39,957 nucleotides of DNA from Collinsella sp. Lineage in GTDB: Bacteria > Actinomycetota > Coriobacteriia > Coriobacteriales > Coriobacteriaceae. The notes beneath the pieces were generated by a model. It did not search any database and was not told the origin of the DNA. It saw only the letters and a list, made by a program, of their open reading frames with translations. The DNA is taken from the NCBI GenBank assembly GCA_019414545.1, contig DXLV01000016.1, positions 1-39,957 on the forward strand, in the 5' to 3' direction. A program made the position numbers and the translations under genes. Position 1 is the first letter of the stretch; each line of letters begins with the position of its first letter. Shown here piece by piece: positions 15,125 to 23,646 of this stretch.

Positions 15125-17575
15125 CTAGATAAGCCCAAAGTGTTCGAGCGCGGTGACGACGCCGTCGTGGTCGATGCTGTCGGTGACATAGTCGGCCTTT
15201 TCCTTGAGGAAGTCCGGCGCGTTGCCCATGGCGATGCCAACGTCGACGGCGTTCATCAGCGAGACGTCATTGCTGGCGTCGCCGATGCCGTATACGGTTC
15301 CGTGGTGGGGATCGAGGGCGTCGAGTACGGACTGGATACCCTCGCGCTTGGTGCATTCGCGAGGCGAAATCTCGGTCACTTCGAGCTCGAGCTCGTTAAA
15401 GCAGAGCAGCGGCTCAAACGCTTGATCCTGAGCGATGCGGTTGGCAAGCGACGTGGACATTAAGATCTTGTAGGCGCTGTAATGTTGCAGCTGCGTAATT
15501 GCATCGCCCACGGTGCGGGCGTATCCCGGGGCGTCGGGCGCATCGGCACTCATGCGAACGACGCCATTGAGTCCCTCAAAACGAATCACTTCGTCCGATT
15601 GCTCAAGAATGGGAGCAAGGCGCTGCAGCATGCCGGGCGTCATCGCCAAATCGCGAATCACGTGTCCCTCAAGTTCGACATAGCCACCCGCGAGGCAGAC
15701 GATGCCGGTCCAGGGCAGCTCGAGCAGCTTTGGATGGATGCAGCTCAGCGTGCGCCCTGTGCAGATAAACGCCATATTGCCCTTGGCGACAAAATCACGG
15801 ATGGCTTGCGAGACCGCTTCATTGGGATAGGGGGAGAGGTCTCGCTCGCTCTCGGGAAGCTCTTGTGCCACTCGAGGGTCTTGCCAGGCGAGTGTTCCGT
15901 CGATATCGAAGAAGCAGATATCGCCGCGCTTATGGGCTGCGCTGGCGGCAGGGGAGGCCGAGGTAGTGGGCACAAATCCCGGCTCGAGGCCCATGATCTG
16001 GTCAAAATGCTCTTTAACGCGGGGAACGGAGATGCCAATAATCACCTGGGCGGTCTTGCCCGTAATGATGAGGCCCTTGGCGCCCGCCGCGACAAACGAC
16101 GCATTATCTGCAACGATGGAAGGGTCTGCGACCTCGACGCGCAGGCGCGTGGCGCAGTTGGTTGCGCCCACGATATTGCCAACGCCACCTAAAAGCTGAA
16201 TTACCCGCTCGGCGAGGACGTGATCTTGATCGGATTGAATACTGACCTCGCCATTGGGAGATTGCTCTTTGGCAAAGCCGCTTCCCGTTAAACGATCGAT
16301 TGCCGCGCGATTGGAGACATGATCCTCGCGGCCCGGCGTCTTAAGGTCATAGACCAAGATGAGTGCTCGAAAACTAACAAAAAAGATGAGGCTAAAGGCA
16401 AGACCGATACCGAGCGCCAAAAGGTAGGAGCCGGCATGCATTCGCATGAGCGGGATGAAGTTGAAGGCCGTCATTTCCATGAGACCGCCCGAGAAGATGC
16501 CGACGATGCCAAAGAAGTTCATGGTCATGGCAAGGCAGGAGGACAGGACGGCGTAGAGCAAAAAGAGTCCGGGATAGGTGAACATAAAGAGAAACTCGAG
16601 CGGCTCGGTGACGCCGCAGACCACCGAGGCGACGATGGCGGGCAAAAGGATGACCTTAAGGCCGGCGCGGCGTTCGGGTTTGGCGGTGAAATAGAATGCT
16701 GCCGCGATGGCGGGAAGGCCAAAGAGCTTGCCCCAGCCGGTGGCGGTAAAACCTGCCCAGGGCGCAAGTTCATTTAAAGGGCGCGTGCTATGGGAGAGAA
16801 TGGGGAGCAGGTTGGTCCACGTGGCGTAAATACCGTCGTGAATGACCAGATTGTCGTAATAGATGGGCATATAGAGCAGATGGTGCAGCCCCATGGGCTC
16901 GAGCGCTCGCTCCAAAAACACAAAGATGCCCACGCCGAAGGGGCCGACGCCCGCAAGTGCGTGGCGCAGCGTTTCGGTCACAGCGTATGCGAAGGGCACG
17001 ATGGCGGCCGAGATGGCGGCAAGGGCAAACACGGCAAAAAAGCTGATGAGGTAGACCAGCGAGGAACCCGAGAAGGTGCCGAGCCAATCGGGAACCTTGG
17101 CATCGTAGAAGCGGTCATGGATGGCGACGACGGTTGCCGACACCGCCAGCGGGCCGATAATGCCGGTGTCGAGCGTCTTGATGCCGTCGATGACGGTGAT
17201 GCCGCTGGCGGGGGTTAAAGACGACGGGTACTTAAGTCCAAGGTTGTCGCCGCTCAGCTTAATGATCTCGCTCAAAAAGAAACAGTAGGCAAAATAGGCT
17301 ACGAGCGCCTCGAGGCAGCAGCGTGCCGGTTGCTTTTGGGCAAGGCCGATAGGCAGCGCTACGGCAAAAAGAAGTGGAAGGCGCTTAAAGACCGTCCACG
17401 AGCCGCGCTGGATGATGGTCCAGAAAACGTACCAGGGGGTTCCGTATACGGCGAGGTCGCCGACGATATCCACGGTCGTTGCGAGGGCGGAGATGCCGAC
17501 CATGAGGCCTGATATAGAAAACAGCATGGCGGGCGCGAACATGGCTCCGCCAAAACGTTGGATTTTCTGCAGCAT
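15125..17575 (-). CDS. PTS EIICB (alpha-glucoside/maltose type) fused to a HAD phosphatase
   Basis: The 816-residue protein joins three domains. Residues 1 to about 420 are a glucose-family EIIC membrane channel with about ten hydrophobic helices (LEPMGLHHLLYMP, GVTEPLEFLFMFTYP). Residues about 440-530 are EIIB, with the phosphorylated cysteine near 473 in GATNCATRLRV. Residues about 550-816 are a Cof-type HAD phosphatase: FFDIDGTLA near 556, ICTGRT, a lysine in ECTKREGI, and GIGDASNDVSLMNAVDVGIA near 765. EIIC resembles MalX/GlvC-type alpha-glucoside transporters. No EIIA is attached. The HAD domain has all four motifs and should be active. ATG 17575, with GGAAGG 6 bp upstream, is chosen over a TTG at 17611. 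An operator-like dyad at 17614-17625 lies just upstream. Confidence 0.9.
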   Translation of the reverse strand: MLQKIQRFGGAMFAPAMLFSISGLMVGISALATTVDIVGDLAVYGTPWYVFWTIIQRGSWTVFKRLPLLFAVALPIGLAQKQPARCCLEALVAYFAYCFFLSEIIKLSGDNLGLKYPSSLTPASGITVIDGIKTLDTGIIGPLAVSATVVAIHDRFYDAKVPDWLGTFSGSSLVYLISFFAVFALAAISAAIVPFAYAVTETLRHALAGVGPFGVGIFVFLERALEPMGLHHLLYMPIYYDNLVIHDGIYATWTNLLPILSHSTRPLNELAPWAGFTATGWGKLFGLPAIAAAFYFTAKPERRAGLKVILLPAIVASVVCGVTEPLEFLFMFTYPGLFLLYAVLSSCLAMTMNFFGIVGIFSGGLMEMTAFNFIPLMRMHAGSYLLALGIGLAFSLIFFVSFRALILVYDLKTPGREDHVSNRAAIDRLTGSGFAKEQSPNGEVSIQSDQDHVLAERVIQLLGGVGNIVGATNCATRLRVEVADPSIVADNASFVAAGAKGLIITGKTAQVIIGISVPRVKEHFDQIMGLEPGFVPTTSASPAASAAHKRGDICFFDIDGTLAWQDPRVAQELPESERDLSPYPNEAVSQAIRDFVAKGNMAFICTGRTLSCIHPKLLELPWTGIVCLAGGYVELEGHVIRDLAMTPGMLQRLAPILEQSDEVIRFEGLNGVVRMSADAPDAPGYARTVGDAITQLQHYSAYKILMSTSLANRIAQDQAFEPLLCFNELELEVTEISPRECTKREGIQSVLDALDPHHGTVYGIGDASNDVSLMNAVDVGIAMGNAPDFLKEKADYVTDSIDHDGVVTALEHFGLI

Positions 17576-17613
17576 AATATGCCTTCCGGATGCAACATGC
17601 TGTGCGAGCAAGA

Positions 17614-17625
17614 ACGTTTAAACAA
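17614..17625 (-). promoter_or_regulatory. GntR operator candidate before the PTS-HAD gene
   Basis: On the minus strand the site reads TTGTTTAAACGT. A -10-like TACAAT lies just upstream at 17638-17633, so a protein bound here would block the start of transcription of the PTS-HAD gene, 39 bp before its ATG. It matches four other sites in this window. Confidence 0.65.
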
Positions 17626-17735
17626 TGAACTCATTGTAGAGGACTGGCTGCTTGCCGCATTGACGGTTTTGATTCGGTCCGATTTGGGTTTCGGGGGAAC
17701 CGTCGACGGTAAATAATCCGTGCTTTACCGATAAT

Positions 17736-17747
17736 CGGTTTAAACAA
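17736..17747 (+). promoter_or_regulatory. GntR operator candidate before the repressor gene
   Basis: CGGTTTAAACAA contains the 8-bp GTTTAAAC core. It lies 52 bp before the GntR start and overlaps the -35 region for a TATCGT -10 at 17761. This fits autoregulation. Confidence 0.6.
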
Positions 17748-17799
17748 CTTTAAGAAATGCTATCGTGCCTAGCCATACATATTCATTAGAGGTGAAATC

Positions 17800-18519
17800 A
17801 TGCCAAAAGCGATTTACGAAGGAATCTACCGCGAGATCCGTTCGCGCATCATCAACGGGACCTATGCGTTTCAGGAGATGCTGCCAACCGAAGCCGAGCT
17901 GACCGCGGAGTTTGGCTGCACGCGCAATACCGTTCGACGCGCCTTGAGCATGCTGGCCGACCAGATGTTTGTGCAGCCTATACACGGTAAGGGCGTGCGC
18001 GTTATTTGGCTTAAGGGCGAAACCGACATGCTGGGCGCACTCGAAGAGGTTGAGTCGTTTGGCGAGTTCGCAAAACGCAACAATGCCGTCGCATCGACCG
18101 AGGTCAAGTCTTTTGAACATTTGATTTGCACTGAGCAACTGTCGCGCCGCCTTGGCTTTAAGGTGGGCGAGGAGCTGATTCGCGTCGTGCGTGTCCGAAG
18201 CCTCAACGGCAGCGCGCGCCAGGTGGACCACGGCTACTTTTTGGAGTCGATCGCCAAGGGCCTGACCCCCGAGATCGCGGCGGATTCTATCTACGGCTAT
18301 CTGGAGCACAAGCGCGGCGTCAAAGTGATGGCGAGCCGTCGTACGGTGAGTGTCGAGCTCGCCAACGATGAGGACTGCAGCTACTTGGACCTTGGCAAGT
18401 ACAACTGCGTCGCCGTTATGGAGAGCCAGTCGTACACCTCGGACGGCATCTTGTTCGAGGTCACGCATGCCCGCACGCATCCCGAGATCTTCCACTACCG
18501 CGTCAACTCCAAGCGATAG
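17800..18519 (+). CDS. GntR/UTRA-family transcriptional regulator of the alpha-glucan island
   Basis: The 239-residue protein has an N-terminal GntR winged helix (residues 5-72: IYREIRSRIINGTYAFQEML, PTEAELTAEFGCTRNTVRRAL) and a C-terminal UTRA ligand domain (about 90-235). UTRA domains bind small effectors such as sugar phosphates, and trehalose repressors of the TreR type belong here. It is divergent from the PTS-HAD gene and next to the ABC importer, each with a TTGTTTAAACAA-like dyad upstream. AGAGGTG precedes the ATG. The inferred role is repressor of maltose or alpha-glucoside genes, released by a phosphorylated sugar. Confidence 0.85.
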   Translation: MPKAIYEGIYREIRSRIINGTYAFQEMLPTEAELTAEFGCTRNTVRRALSMLADQMFVQPIHGKGVRVIWLKGETDMLGALEEVESFGEFAKRNNAVASTEVKSFEHLICTEQLSRRLGFKVGEELIRVVRVRSLNGSARQVDHGYFLESIAKGLTPEIAADSIYGYLEHKRGVKVMASRRTVSVELANDEDCSYLDLGKYNCVAVMESQSYTSDGILFEVTHARTHPEIFHYRVNSKR

Positions 18520-18560
18520 CCGGCTAGCTCGCAGCCTGACGAGACTCATGCCCTCAAAGC

Positions 18561-18609
18561 GAAAACGCCCGGTCAAACCGACGATGCATCGGCTTGATCG
18601 GGCGTTTTC
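18561..18609 (+). terminator. terminator of the GntR gene
   Basis: A 21-bp stem with few mismatches pairs GAAAACGCCCGGTCAAACCG with its partner ending GGGCGTTTTC around a CGATGCA loop. The 3' arm ends in TTTTCT. The A-rich 5' side could let it work on both strands. It lies 41 bp after the gene. Confidence 0.85.
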
Positions 18610-18630
18610 TCTGCATTCGATAATAAATAA

Positions 18631-18642
18631 TTGTTTATACAA
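18631..18642 (+). promoter_or_regulatory. GntR operator candidate, distal site of the ABC operon
   Basis: TTGTTTATACAA is a near-perfect 12-bp dyad. A second dyad, ACTTGTCAAGT, follows at 18644-18654. Both lie in the 306-bp gap between the regulator and the lipoprotein gene, about 190 bp before the lipoprotein start. Confidence 0.65.
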
Positions 18643-18705
18643 AACTTGTCAAGTATCAAGTTGAAATTACCGTTCACCGAAGTTTTTCTACCGCTCTAGT
18701 AATAC

Positions 18706-18717
18706 TTGTTCAAACAA
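18706..18717 (+). promoter_or_regulatory. GntR operator candidate, proximal site of the ABC operon
   Basis: TTGTTCAAACAA lies 108 bp before the lipoprotein ATG. A -10-like TATTGT at about 18732 places the site in the promoter. The distance to the distal site (75 bp) would allow looping. Confidence 0.65.
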
Positions 18718-18825
18718 CTAGCCAAATAGCGTATTGTACAAGTCAGCAAAAGGGGCAAAGTCCCCGAGCCAATCTCCGAAGGCGGCGGCAAAGGGTGCCG
18801 CCACGGTGTGAAAGGGTGGATTGTA

Positions 18826-20142
18826 ATGAAGAACGAAATGAGCAGAAGGCAGTTCCTGGGCTTTGCTGGTTCCGCGGCTGCGGTTCTTGGTCTGGGCCTC
18901 GTGGGCTGCGGTGGTTCTGCCGGCTCCGGCTCCTCTGCTTCTGGTGACGCTGCCGAGGTCTACTTCCTCCAGTTCAAGCCCGAGGTCGACAAGGAGTGGA
19001 AGGAGATCGCCAAGGCGTACAAGAAGGAGAAGGGCGTCGAGGTCAAGATCGTGACCGCCGCCTCCAACACCTACGAGGAGAAGCTCAAGTCCGAGATGTC
19101 CAAGAGCTCCGCTCCGACGCTGTTCCAGGTCAACGGCCCCACCGGCCTTAAGAACTGGAAGGACTACTGCGCCGATCTTTCCGACACCAAGCTCCGCGGC
19201 GAGCTCATCGACGACTCCCTGGCGCTGCAGTCCGACGGCAAGGATCTGGGTATCGACTGGGTTCAGGAGAGCTACGGCATCATCTACAACAAGGAGCTCC
19301 TCGAGAAGGCCGGCTACAAGGCCGAGGACATCAACTCCTTCGACAAGCTGAAGGCTTGCGCCGATGACATCCAGGCCCGCAAGGACGAGCTCGGCGTTGA
19401 CGGTGCCTTCACTTCCGCCGGCATGGATGACTCCTCCAGCTGGCGCTACACCACCCACCTCGCCAACCTCCCGCTCTACTACGAGTTCGAGAAGGAGCAC
19501 AACCAGGAGGACGACGAGATCAAGGGCGAGTATCTCGACAACTTTAAGCAGATCTTCGACCTGTACATCACCGACTCCACCTGCGATCCTTCGCAGCTCG
19601 CCTCCAAGACCGGTGACGACGCCACCAACGAGTTCGCAACCGGCAAGGCCGTCTTCTACCAGAACGGCTCTTGGGCCTACGCCGACCTCACCAAGGCCGG
19701 TATGACCGACGACCAGCTCGGCATGCTGCCGATCTACATCGGCGTCGACGGCGAGGAGAACCAGGGCCTGTGCTCCGGCGGCGAGAACTACTGGTGCGTC
19801 AGCTCCCAGGCATCCGAGGATGCCCAGAAGGCCACCGAGGACTTCATGTATTGGTGCGTCACTTCTGACACCGCCACCAGCATCATCGCTGACAAGATGG
19901 GTCTGACCGCCCCGTTCAAGAGCGCTAAGGAGACCACCAACGTCTTCTCGCAGCAGGCCGTTGCCATGGCCAAGGACGGCAAGAAGACCGTTGCTTGGGA
20001 CTTCGTCTACATCCCCTCTGAGGAGTGGAAGAAGAACCTCAAGCAGGCTCTCATCGCTTATGCTGCCGACAACACCAAGTGGGACGGCGTCAAGAACGCC
20101 TTCGTCGATGGCTGGAAGACCGAGAAGGCTGCTTCCGAGTAA
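18826..20142 (+). CDS. ABC sugar-binding lipoprotein (solute-binding family 1)
   Basis: This is the extracytoplasmic binding protein of the adjacent importer. The N-terminus carries a twin-arginine motif SRRQFLGFAG and a lipobox LVGC with Cys28 as lipid anchor, so it is likely exported folded and tethered to the membrane. A Gly/Ser linker follows, then a typical family 1 fold (KEIAKAYKKEKGVEVKIVTA, GKAVFYQNGSWAYADL, NYWCVSS). The length is 438 residues. ATG 18826 is preferred over a GTG at 18808 because AAAGGGTGG lies between them. Codon bias is strong, as expected for the most abundant component. Context with a phosphorylase and amylomaltase suggests maltodextrins, but ligand identity is inferred. 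Confidence 0.9.
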   Translation: MKNEMSRRQFLGFAGSAAAVLGLGLVGCGGSAGSGSSASGDAAEVYFLQFKPEVDKEWKEIAKAYKKEKGVEVKIVTAASNTYEEKLKSEMSKSSAPTLFQVNGPTGLKNWKDYCADLSDTKLRGELIDDSLALQSDGKDLGIDWVQESYGIIYNKELLEKAGYKAEDINSFDKLKACADDIQARKDELGVDGAFTSAGMDDSSSWRYTTHLANLPLYYEFEKEHNQEDDEIKGEYLDNFKQIFDLYITDSTCDPSQLASKTGDDATNEFATGKAVFYQNGSWAYADLTKAGMTDDQLGMLPIYIGVDGEENQGLCSGGENYWCVSSQASEDAQKATEDFMYWCVTSDTATSIIADKMGLTAPFKSAKETTNVFSQQAVAMAKDGKKTVAWDFVYIPSEEWKKNLKQALIAYAADNTKWDGVKNAFVDGWKTEKAASE

Positions 20143-20173
20143 GCAGTTGCTGCCCAAGCTATCTGATTAGCGA

Positions 20174-20209
20174 CAGGGGGCGGGCAGACGTTGGTTTGCC
20201 CGCCCCCTG
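20174..20209 (+). terminator. intercistronic hairpin between binding protein and permease
   Basis: A perfect 13-bp GC-rich stem (CAGGGGGCGGGCA with TGCCCGCCCCCTG) encloses a 10-nt loop and has no T tail. In similar operons such hairpins protect the upstream mRNA or attenuate the downstream part, so that binding protein outnumbers permease. Full termination is unlikely. Confidence 0.6.
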
Positions 20210-20229
20210 CATATTGAAAGGACCCTTCT

Positions 20230-21084
20230 ATGGGCAAAGCACTCAAACGCTGGTGGCCGCTCTTTATGCTGCCCACGTGCCTGGCGTTTATGATCGGGTT
20301 CGTGATTCCCTTTATCCAGGGTTTCTATCTCTCGTTCTGCCAGTTTATTACCATCAATAACGCGCACTTTGTCGGTATCGAGAACTACGTGCGCGCACTG
20401 ACCGACCCGCAGTTCTCCACGTCGTTCTTCTTTACCGTGGCGTTTGCCTTCCTGTCAACGGTGCTCATCAACGTGATCGCGCTGGCTATTGCGCAGGCGC
20501 TCACTCGCAAGGCGCTCAAGGGCACCAACATCTTCCGTACGATTTTCTTTATGCCTAACCTGATTGGCGGCATTGTACTGGGCTACATTTGGCAGATTCT
20601 GATCAACTGCCTGCTCTCCAACGTGGGTGCCCAGCTTATCGCCCTCAACTCCGCCGCTGGCTTCTGGGGCCTTATCATCCTGACCCTGTGGCAGCAGGTC
20701 GGCTACATGATGATCATCTACATCGCTGGTCTGCAGTCCATTCCGTCCGACTACATCGAGGCCGCCAAGGTCGACGGCGCCACGGCATGGCAGACGTTTT
20801 GGAAGGTTAAGATCCCTAACCTGATGCCGACGATCACCATCTGCCTGTTCCTGTCCATCACCAACGGCTTTAAGCTGTTCGACCAGAACCTCGCCCTTAC
20901 CGGTGGCGCCCCGGCGCACTCCACCGAGATGCTCGCCCTGAACATCTACAACACGTTCTATTCGCGTGCTGGCATCGCATGGCAGGGCATCGGTCAGGCC
21001 AAGGCAGTTATCTTCTGCATCCTGGTTGTCGCTATTTCTATGATCCAGCTTAAGGCTACGAGGTCCAAGGAGGTGCAGCAGTAA
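20230..21084 (+). CDS. ABC sugar permease, MalF type
   Basis: This 284-residue inner-membrane subunit has six predicted helices. The binding-protein-dependent transport motif is YIEAAKVDGATAWQTFWKVKIP, near residue 175, and contacts the ATPase through the EAA loop. The N-terminus KRWWPLFMLPTCLAFMIGFV is typical of the MalF/UgpA family without the long MalF insertion. AAAGGA precedes the ATG. Its TAA overlaps the next ATG by one base (TAATG), so both permeases are co-translated. Confidence 0.92.
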   Translation: MGKALKRWWPLFMLPTCLAFMIGFVIPFIQGFYLSFCQFITINNAHFVGIENYVRALTDPQFSTSFFFTVAFAFLSTVLINVIALAIAQALTRKALKGTNIFRTIFFMPNLIGGIVLGYIWQILINCLLSNVGAQLIALNSAAGFWGLIILTLWQQVGYMMIIYIAGLQSIPSDYIEAAKVDGATAWQTFWKVKIPNLMPTITICLFLSITNGFKLFDQNLALTGGAPAHSTEMLALNIYNTFYSRAGIAWQGIGQAKAVIFCILVVAISMIQLKATRSKEVQQ

Positions 21085-21923
21085 TGAAACGCGATAAGGC
21101 TATCAACCGCGCGCTCTCGATTTTCTTTACGATCCTGTCGCTCGCGTGGATCTACCCCGTGTTCATGATTGCGCTCAATTCCTTTAAGAAGGGGACCGCA
21201 ATCAGCACCACCACGGCGTTCGATCTGCTCACGCCCGAGACGTTCAACGGCTTTGCAAACTACGTGCATGCCTTAAACGAGCAGGGTTTTGCCTCGGCGT
21301 TTATGTATTCGCTCATCATCACGGTCACGTCGGTCGTGCTGATCTTGGTGTGCTGCTCCATGTGCGCTTGGTACGTGGTTCGTGTCAACAACAAGATCTC
21401 GAACTTCTTCTATTACCTGTTCGTGTTCTCGATGGTCGTACCGTTCCAGATGCTCATGTTCACGCTGTCCAATTTGGCGGACCGCATCGGCTTCAACACG
21501 CCGTTCAACATCTGCTTTATCTATCTGGGCTTTGGCGCGGGCCTCGCGGTCTTTATGTTCGCCGGCTTTGTAAAGAACATCCCGCTCGAGATCGAAGAGG
21601 CGGCCATGATTGACGGCTGCAACCCGGTCCAGGTGTTCTTTAAGATCGTCCTTCCCATCATGAAGCCCACCTATCTTTCGGTCGGCATCCTTGAGACCAT
21701 GTGGGTCTGGAACGACTACCTGCTGCCCTACCTTACGCTCGACTCCACCAAGTACAAGACCATTCCTATCTTGATCCAGTACTTCCGCGGCGGCTATGGT
21801 CACGTCGAGCTCGGCCCCATGATGGCATGCATCATGATGGTCGTCATCCCCATCGTCATCATGTACATCTTCTGCCAGAAGTACATCATTGACGGCGTTG
21901 TGGCAGGTGCCGTCAAGGGCTGA
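21084..21923 (+). CDS. ABC sugar permease, MalG type
   Basis: This is the second membrane subunit of the importer, with 279 residues and six helices. The EAA motif is EIEEAAMIDGCNPVQVFFKI, followed by LPIMKPTY. The helix VFMIALNSFKKG near the start and the C-terminal KYIIDGVVAGAVKG are classic for the MalG/AraQ family. The start codon overlaps the stop of the first permease, and GGAGGTGCAGCAG upstream supplies the ribosome site. Confidence 0.92.
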   Translation: MKRDKAINRALSIFFTILSLAWIYPVFMIALNSFKKGTAISTTTAFDLLTPETFNGFANYVHALNEQGFASAFMYSLIITVTSVVLILVCCSMCAWYVVRVNNKISNFFYYLFVFSMVVPFQMLMFTLSNLADRIGFNTPFNICFIYLGFGAGLAVFMFAGFVKNIPLEIEEAAMIDGCNPVQVFFKIVLPIMKPTYLSVGILETMWVWNDYLLPYLTLDSTKYKTIPILIQYFRGGYGHVELGPMMACIMMVVIPIVIMYIFCQKYIIDGVVAGAVKG

Positions 21924-21991
21924 TGCCGTAACTGTTTTGCAAGTTTTGGCGGCGCCCCTCAGCGCGGCGCCGCGTATCGAAAGGTAAAGAC

Positions 21992-23191
21992 ATGGCCGAG
22001 ATCGTTCTCAAACATGTTCAGAAGGTGTATCCCAACAACGAGTCAAAAAAGAAGGGCTTCTTTGGCAAAAAGAAGAAGACCGAGGAGAAGAAGCACAACC
22101 TTAAGGTTACCGAGGACGGTGTGCTCGCTGTAGAGGACTTCAACCTCACCGTTCACGACCAGGAGTTCATCGTCCTCGTTGGCCCTTCTGGCTGCGGTAA
22201 GTCCACGACGATGCGCATGGTCGCCGGCCTGGAGGATATCACCTCGGGAGATGTGCTCATCGACGGCAAGCGCGTCAACGACGTCGCTCCCAAGGACCGC
22301 GACATCGCCATGGTGTTCCAGAGCTACGCTCTGTACCCCAATATGACGGTGTACGAGAACATGGCGTTTACGCTTGAGCTCAAGAAGGTCCCCAAGGACG
22401 AGATCGACCGTAAGGTTCGCTCCGCTGCCGAGATCCTGGGTATTACCGAGTACCTCGACCGTAAGCCTAAGGCGCTCTCCGGCGGTCAGCGTCAGCGCGT
22501 CGCCATCGGCCGCGCCATCGTGCGTGATCCTAAGGTCTTCCTGATGGACGAGCCGCTGTCCAACCTGGACGCCAAGCTGCGTAACCAGATGCGTGCCGAG
22601 CTCATCAAGCTGCGCCACGAGATCAAGGGCACGTTCATCTACGTCACTCATGACCAGACCGAGGCCATGACCCTCGGTGACCGTATCGTGGTCATGAAGG
22701 ACGGCGTCGTCCAGCAGATCGCCACCCCGCAGGAGGTCTTCAACCATCCCGCGAACATCTTCGTCGCCGGCTTTATCGGCGTGCCGCAGATGAACTTCTT
22801 CGATGCCCAGCTGGTGCGCTCGGGCAACGGCTTTACCGTCAAGACCGAGGATATGAACGTGGCGCTCGCCCCCGAGACCTGCGCTCAGCTTGCTCTCAAC
22901 TGGGACGGCGGCGACGTGAAGGAGATCACGGCCGGCGTGCGTCCCGAGCAGATTCTGCTTGCCGACAAGGACGAGGAGGGCGCGCTCCAGGGTACCGTCG
23001 AGGTGACCGAGCTCATGGGTTCGACCGAGCATGTCCACGTGACCGCTCCCGATGGCCAGTTCGTCCTGATCATTCCCGTTGTCGACCTCGAGGCCAAGGG
23101 TGCGCTCAAGGCGGGCGACCCCATCTGGTTCAAGTTTGAGAAGAACGCGACCCACCTCTTCGATAAGGTCTCTGGCAAGAACCTTATCTAG
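21992..23191 (+). CDS. ABC sugar-import ATPase, MsmX/MalK/UgpC type, with Lys-rich insertion
   Basis: This 399-residue ATPase energises the importer. Motifs are the Walker A GPSGCGKSTT, the signature LSGGQRQRVAIGRA, the Walker B VFLMDEPLSNLD, and the switch histidine in YVTHDQTEAM. The C-terminal TOBE/regulatory region (about 270-399) matches the MalK and MsmX families, which can serve several importers. Unusually, a lysine-rich segment of about 25 residues (KKKGFFGKKKKTEEKK) interrupts the first beta-strands at about 18-42, before Walker A. AAAGG precedes the ATG. It is the last gene of the operon; the 68-bp gap before it contains a GGCGCCGC-rich dyad. Confidence 0.92.
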   Translation: MAEIVLKHVQKVYPNNESKKKGFFGKKKKTEEKKHNLKVTEDGVLAVEDFNLTVHDQEFIVLVGPSGCGKSTTMRMVAGLEDITSGDVLIDGKRVNDVAPKDRDIAMVFQSYALYPNMTVYENMAFTLELKKVPKDEIDRKVRSAAEILGITEYLDRKPKALSGGQRQRVAIGRAIVRDPKVFLMDEPLSNLDAKLRNQMRAELIKLRHEIKGTFIYVTHDQTEAMTLGDRIVVMKDGVVQQIATPQEVFNHPANIFVAGFIGVPQMNFFDAQLVRSGNGFTVKTEDMNVALAPETCAQLALNWDGGDVKEITAGVRPEQILLADKDEEGALQGTVEVTELMGSTEHVHVTAPDGQFVLIIPVVDLEAKGALKAGDPIWFKFEKNATHLFDKVSGKNLI

Positions 23192-23259
23192 GCCCGGTGC
23201 AACCAGGCCCTTCCTTTGGGCGACTGCGGTATTGCCATCCTTTTGCCGCGGTCACATAT

Positions 23260-23304
23260 AAGGCTCCCCTCCCGTCCACTGGGCGAGAGGGGAGCCTTTC
23301 TTTG
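23260..23304 (+). terminator. terminator of the ABC operon
   Basis: A perfect 12-bp stem (AAGGCTCCCCTC with GAGGGGAGCCTT) encloses a 15-nt loop and is followed by TCTTTG. It lies 69 bp after the ATPase stop. Confidence 0.88.
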
Positions 23305-23330
23305 TGTTGGGACTGCCTGACCGGTCGTTT

Positions 23331-23548
23331 GTCTCGATCTGTAACGGATAGGGCCGATTTCGGACGTTAGATGTTACAGATCGAGACGGTTCCGCTGAGC
23401 TAACCATTTCATCTAAATCTGTAACACCAAAGGCGAATTTCACCTGCTAGATGTTACAGATTGAGATAAACCCAAGGGGAGGGGCCGGTATGTCTCAATC
23501 TGTAACAGCTGGGACCGTTTTGGTTGAGTAGTTGTTATGGATCGAGAT
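23331..23548. repeat. three regularly spaced 57-bp dyad units
   Basis: Units at 23331-23387, 23411-23467 and 23492-23548 are each exactly 57 bp and repeat every 80-81 bp. Unit 1 has perfect 15-bp arms, GTCTCGATCTGTAAC and GTTACAGATCGAGAC. Unit 2 has one arm mismatch. Unit 3 is degenerate on its right arm. The 27-bp centres differ strongly but units 1 and 2 share TAGAT at the end. The array lies between the terminators of two convergent operons. Spacing, arm length and centre variation do not fit CRISPR. No function is evident. Confidence 0.85.
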
Positions 23549-23587
23549 TGTTTGGCCGAGTCGGATCACAGGGTAACGTGCGGGCAC

Positions 23588-23621
23588 AAAAAACGGAGCC
23601 GCGTTGCCGTGGCTCCGTTTT
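23588..23621 (-). terminator. terminator of the phosphorylase gene
   Basis: An 11-bp stem (AAAACGGAGCC with GGCTCCGTTTT) flanks a 10-nt loop. On the minus strand the run ends in T residues. It lies 26 bp downstream of the glgP stop and is symmetric enough to act on both strands. Confidence 0.85.
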
Positions 23622-23646
23622 CAAGAGGATGGGCGATGAAACCGAA

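Noticed and set aside
18718..20157. Long minus-strand frame opposite the sugar-binding lipoprotein
   Set aside because: It mirrors the strongly biased codons of a clear lipoprotein gene. Its translation is a Leu/Val/Gly-rich shadow without domain signatures.
23331..23548. CRISPR array
   Set aside because: Units are palindromes with divergent centres, only three occur, spacing is 80 bp, the repeats decay internally, and no cas gene is present in the window.
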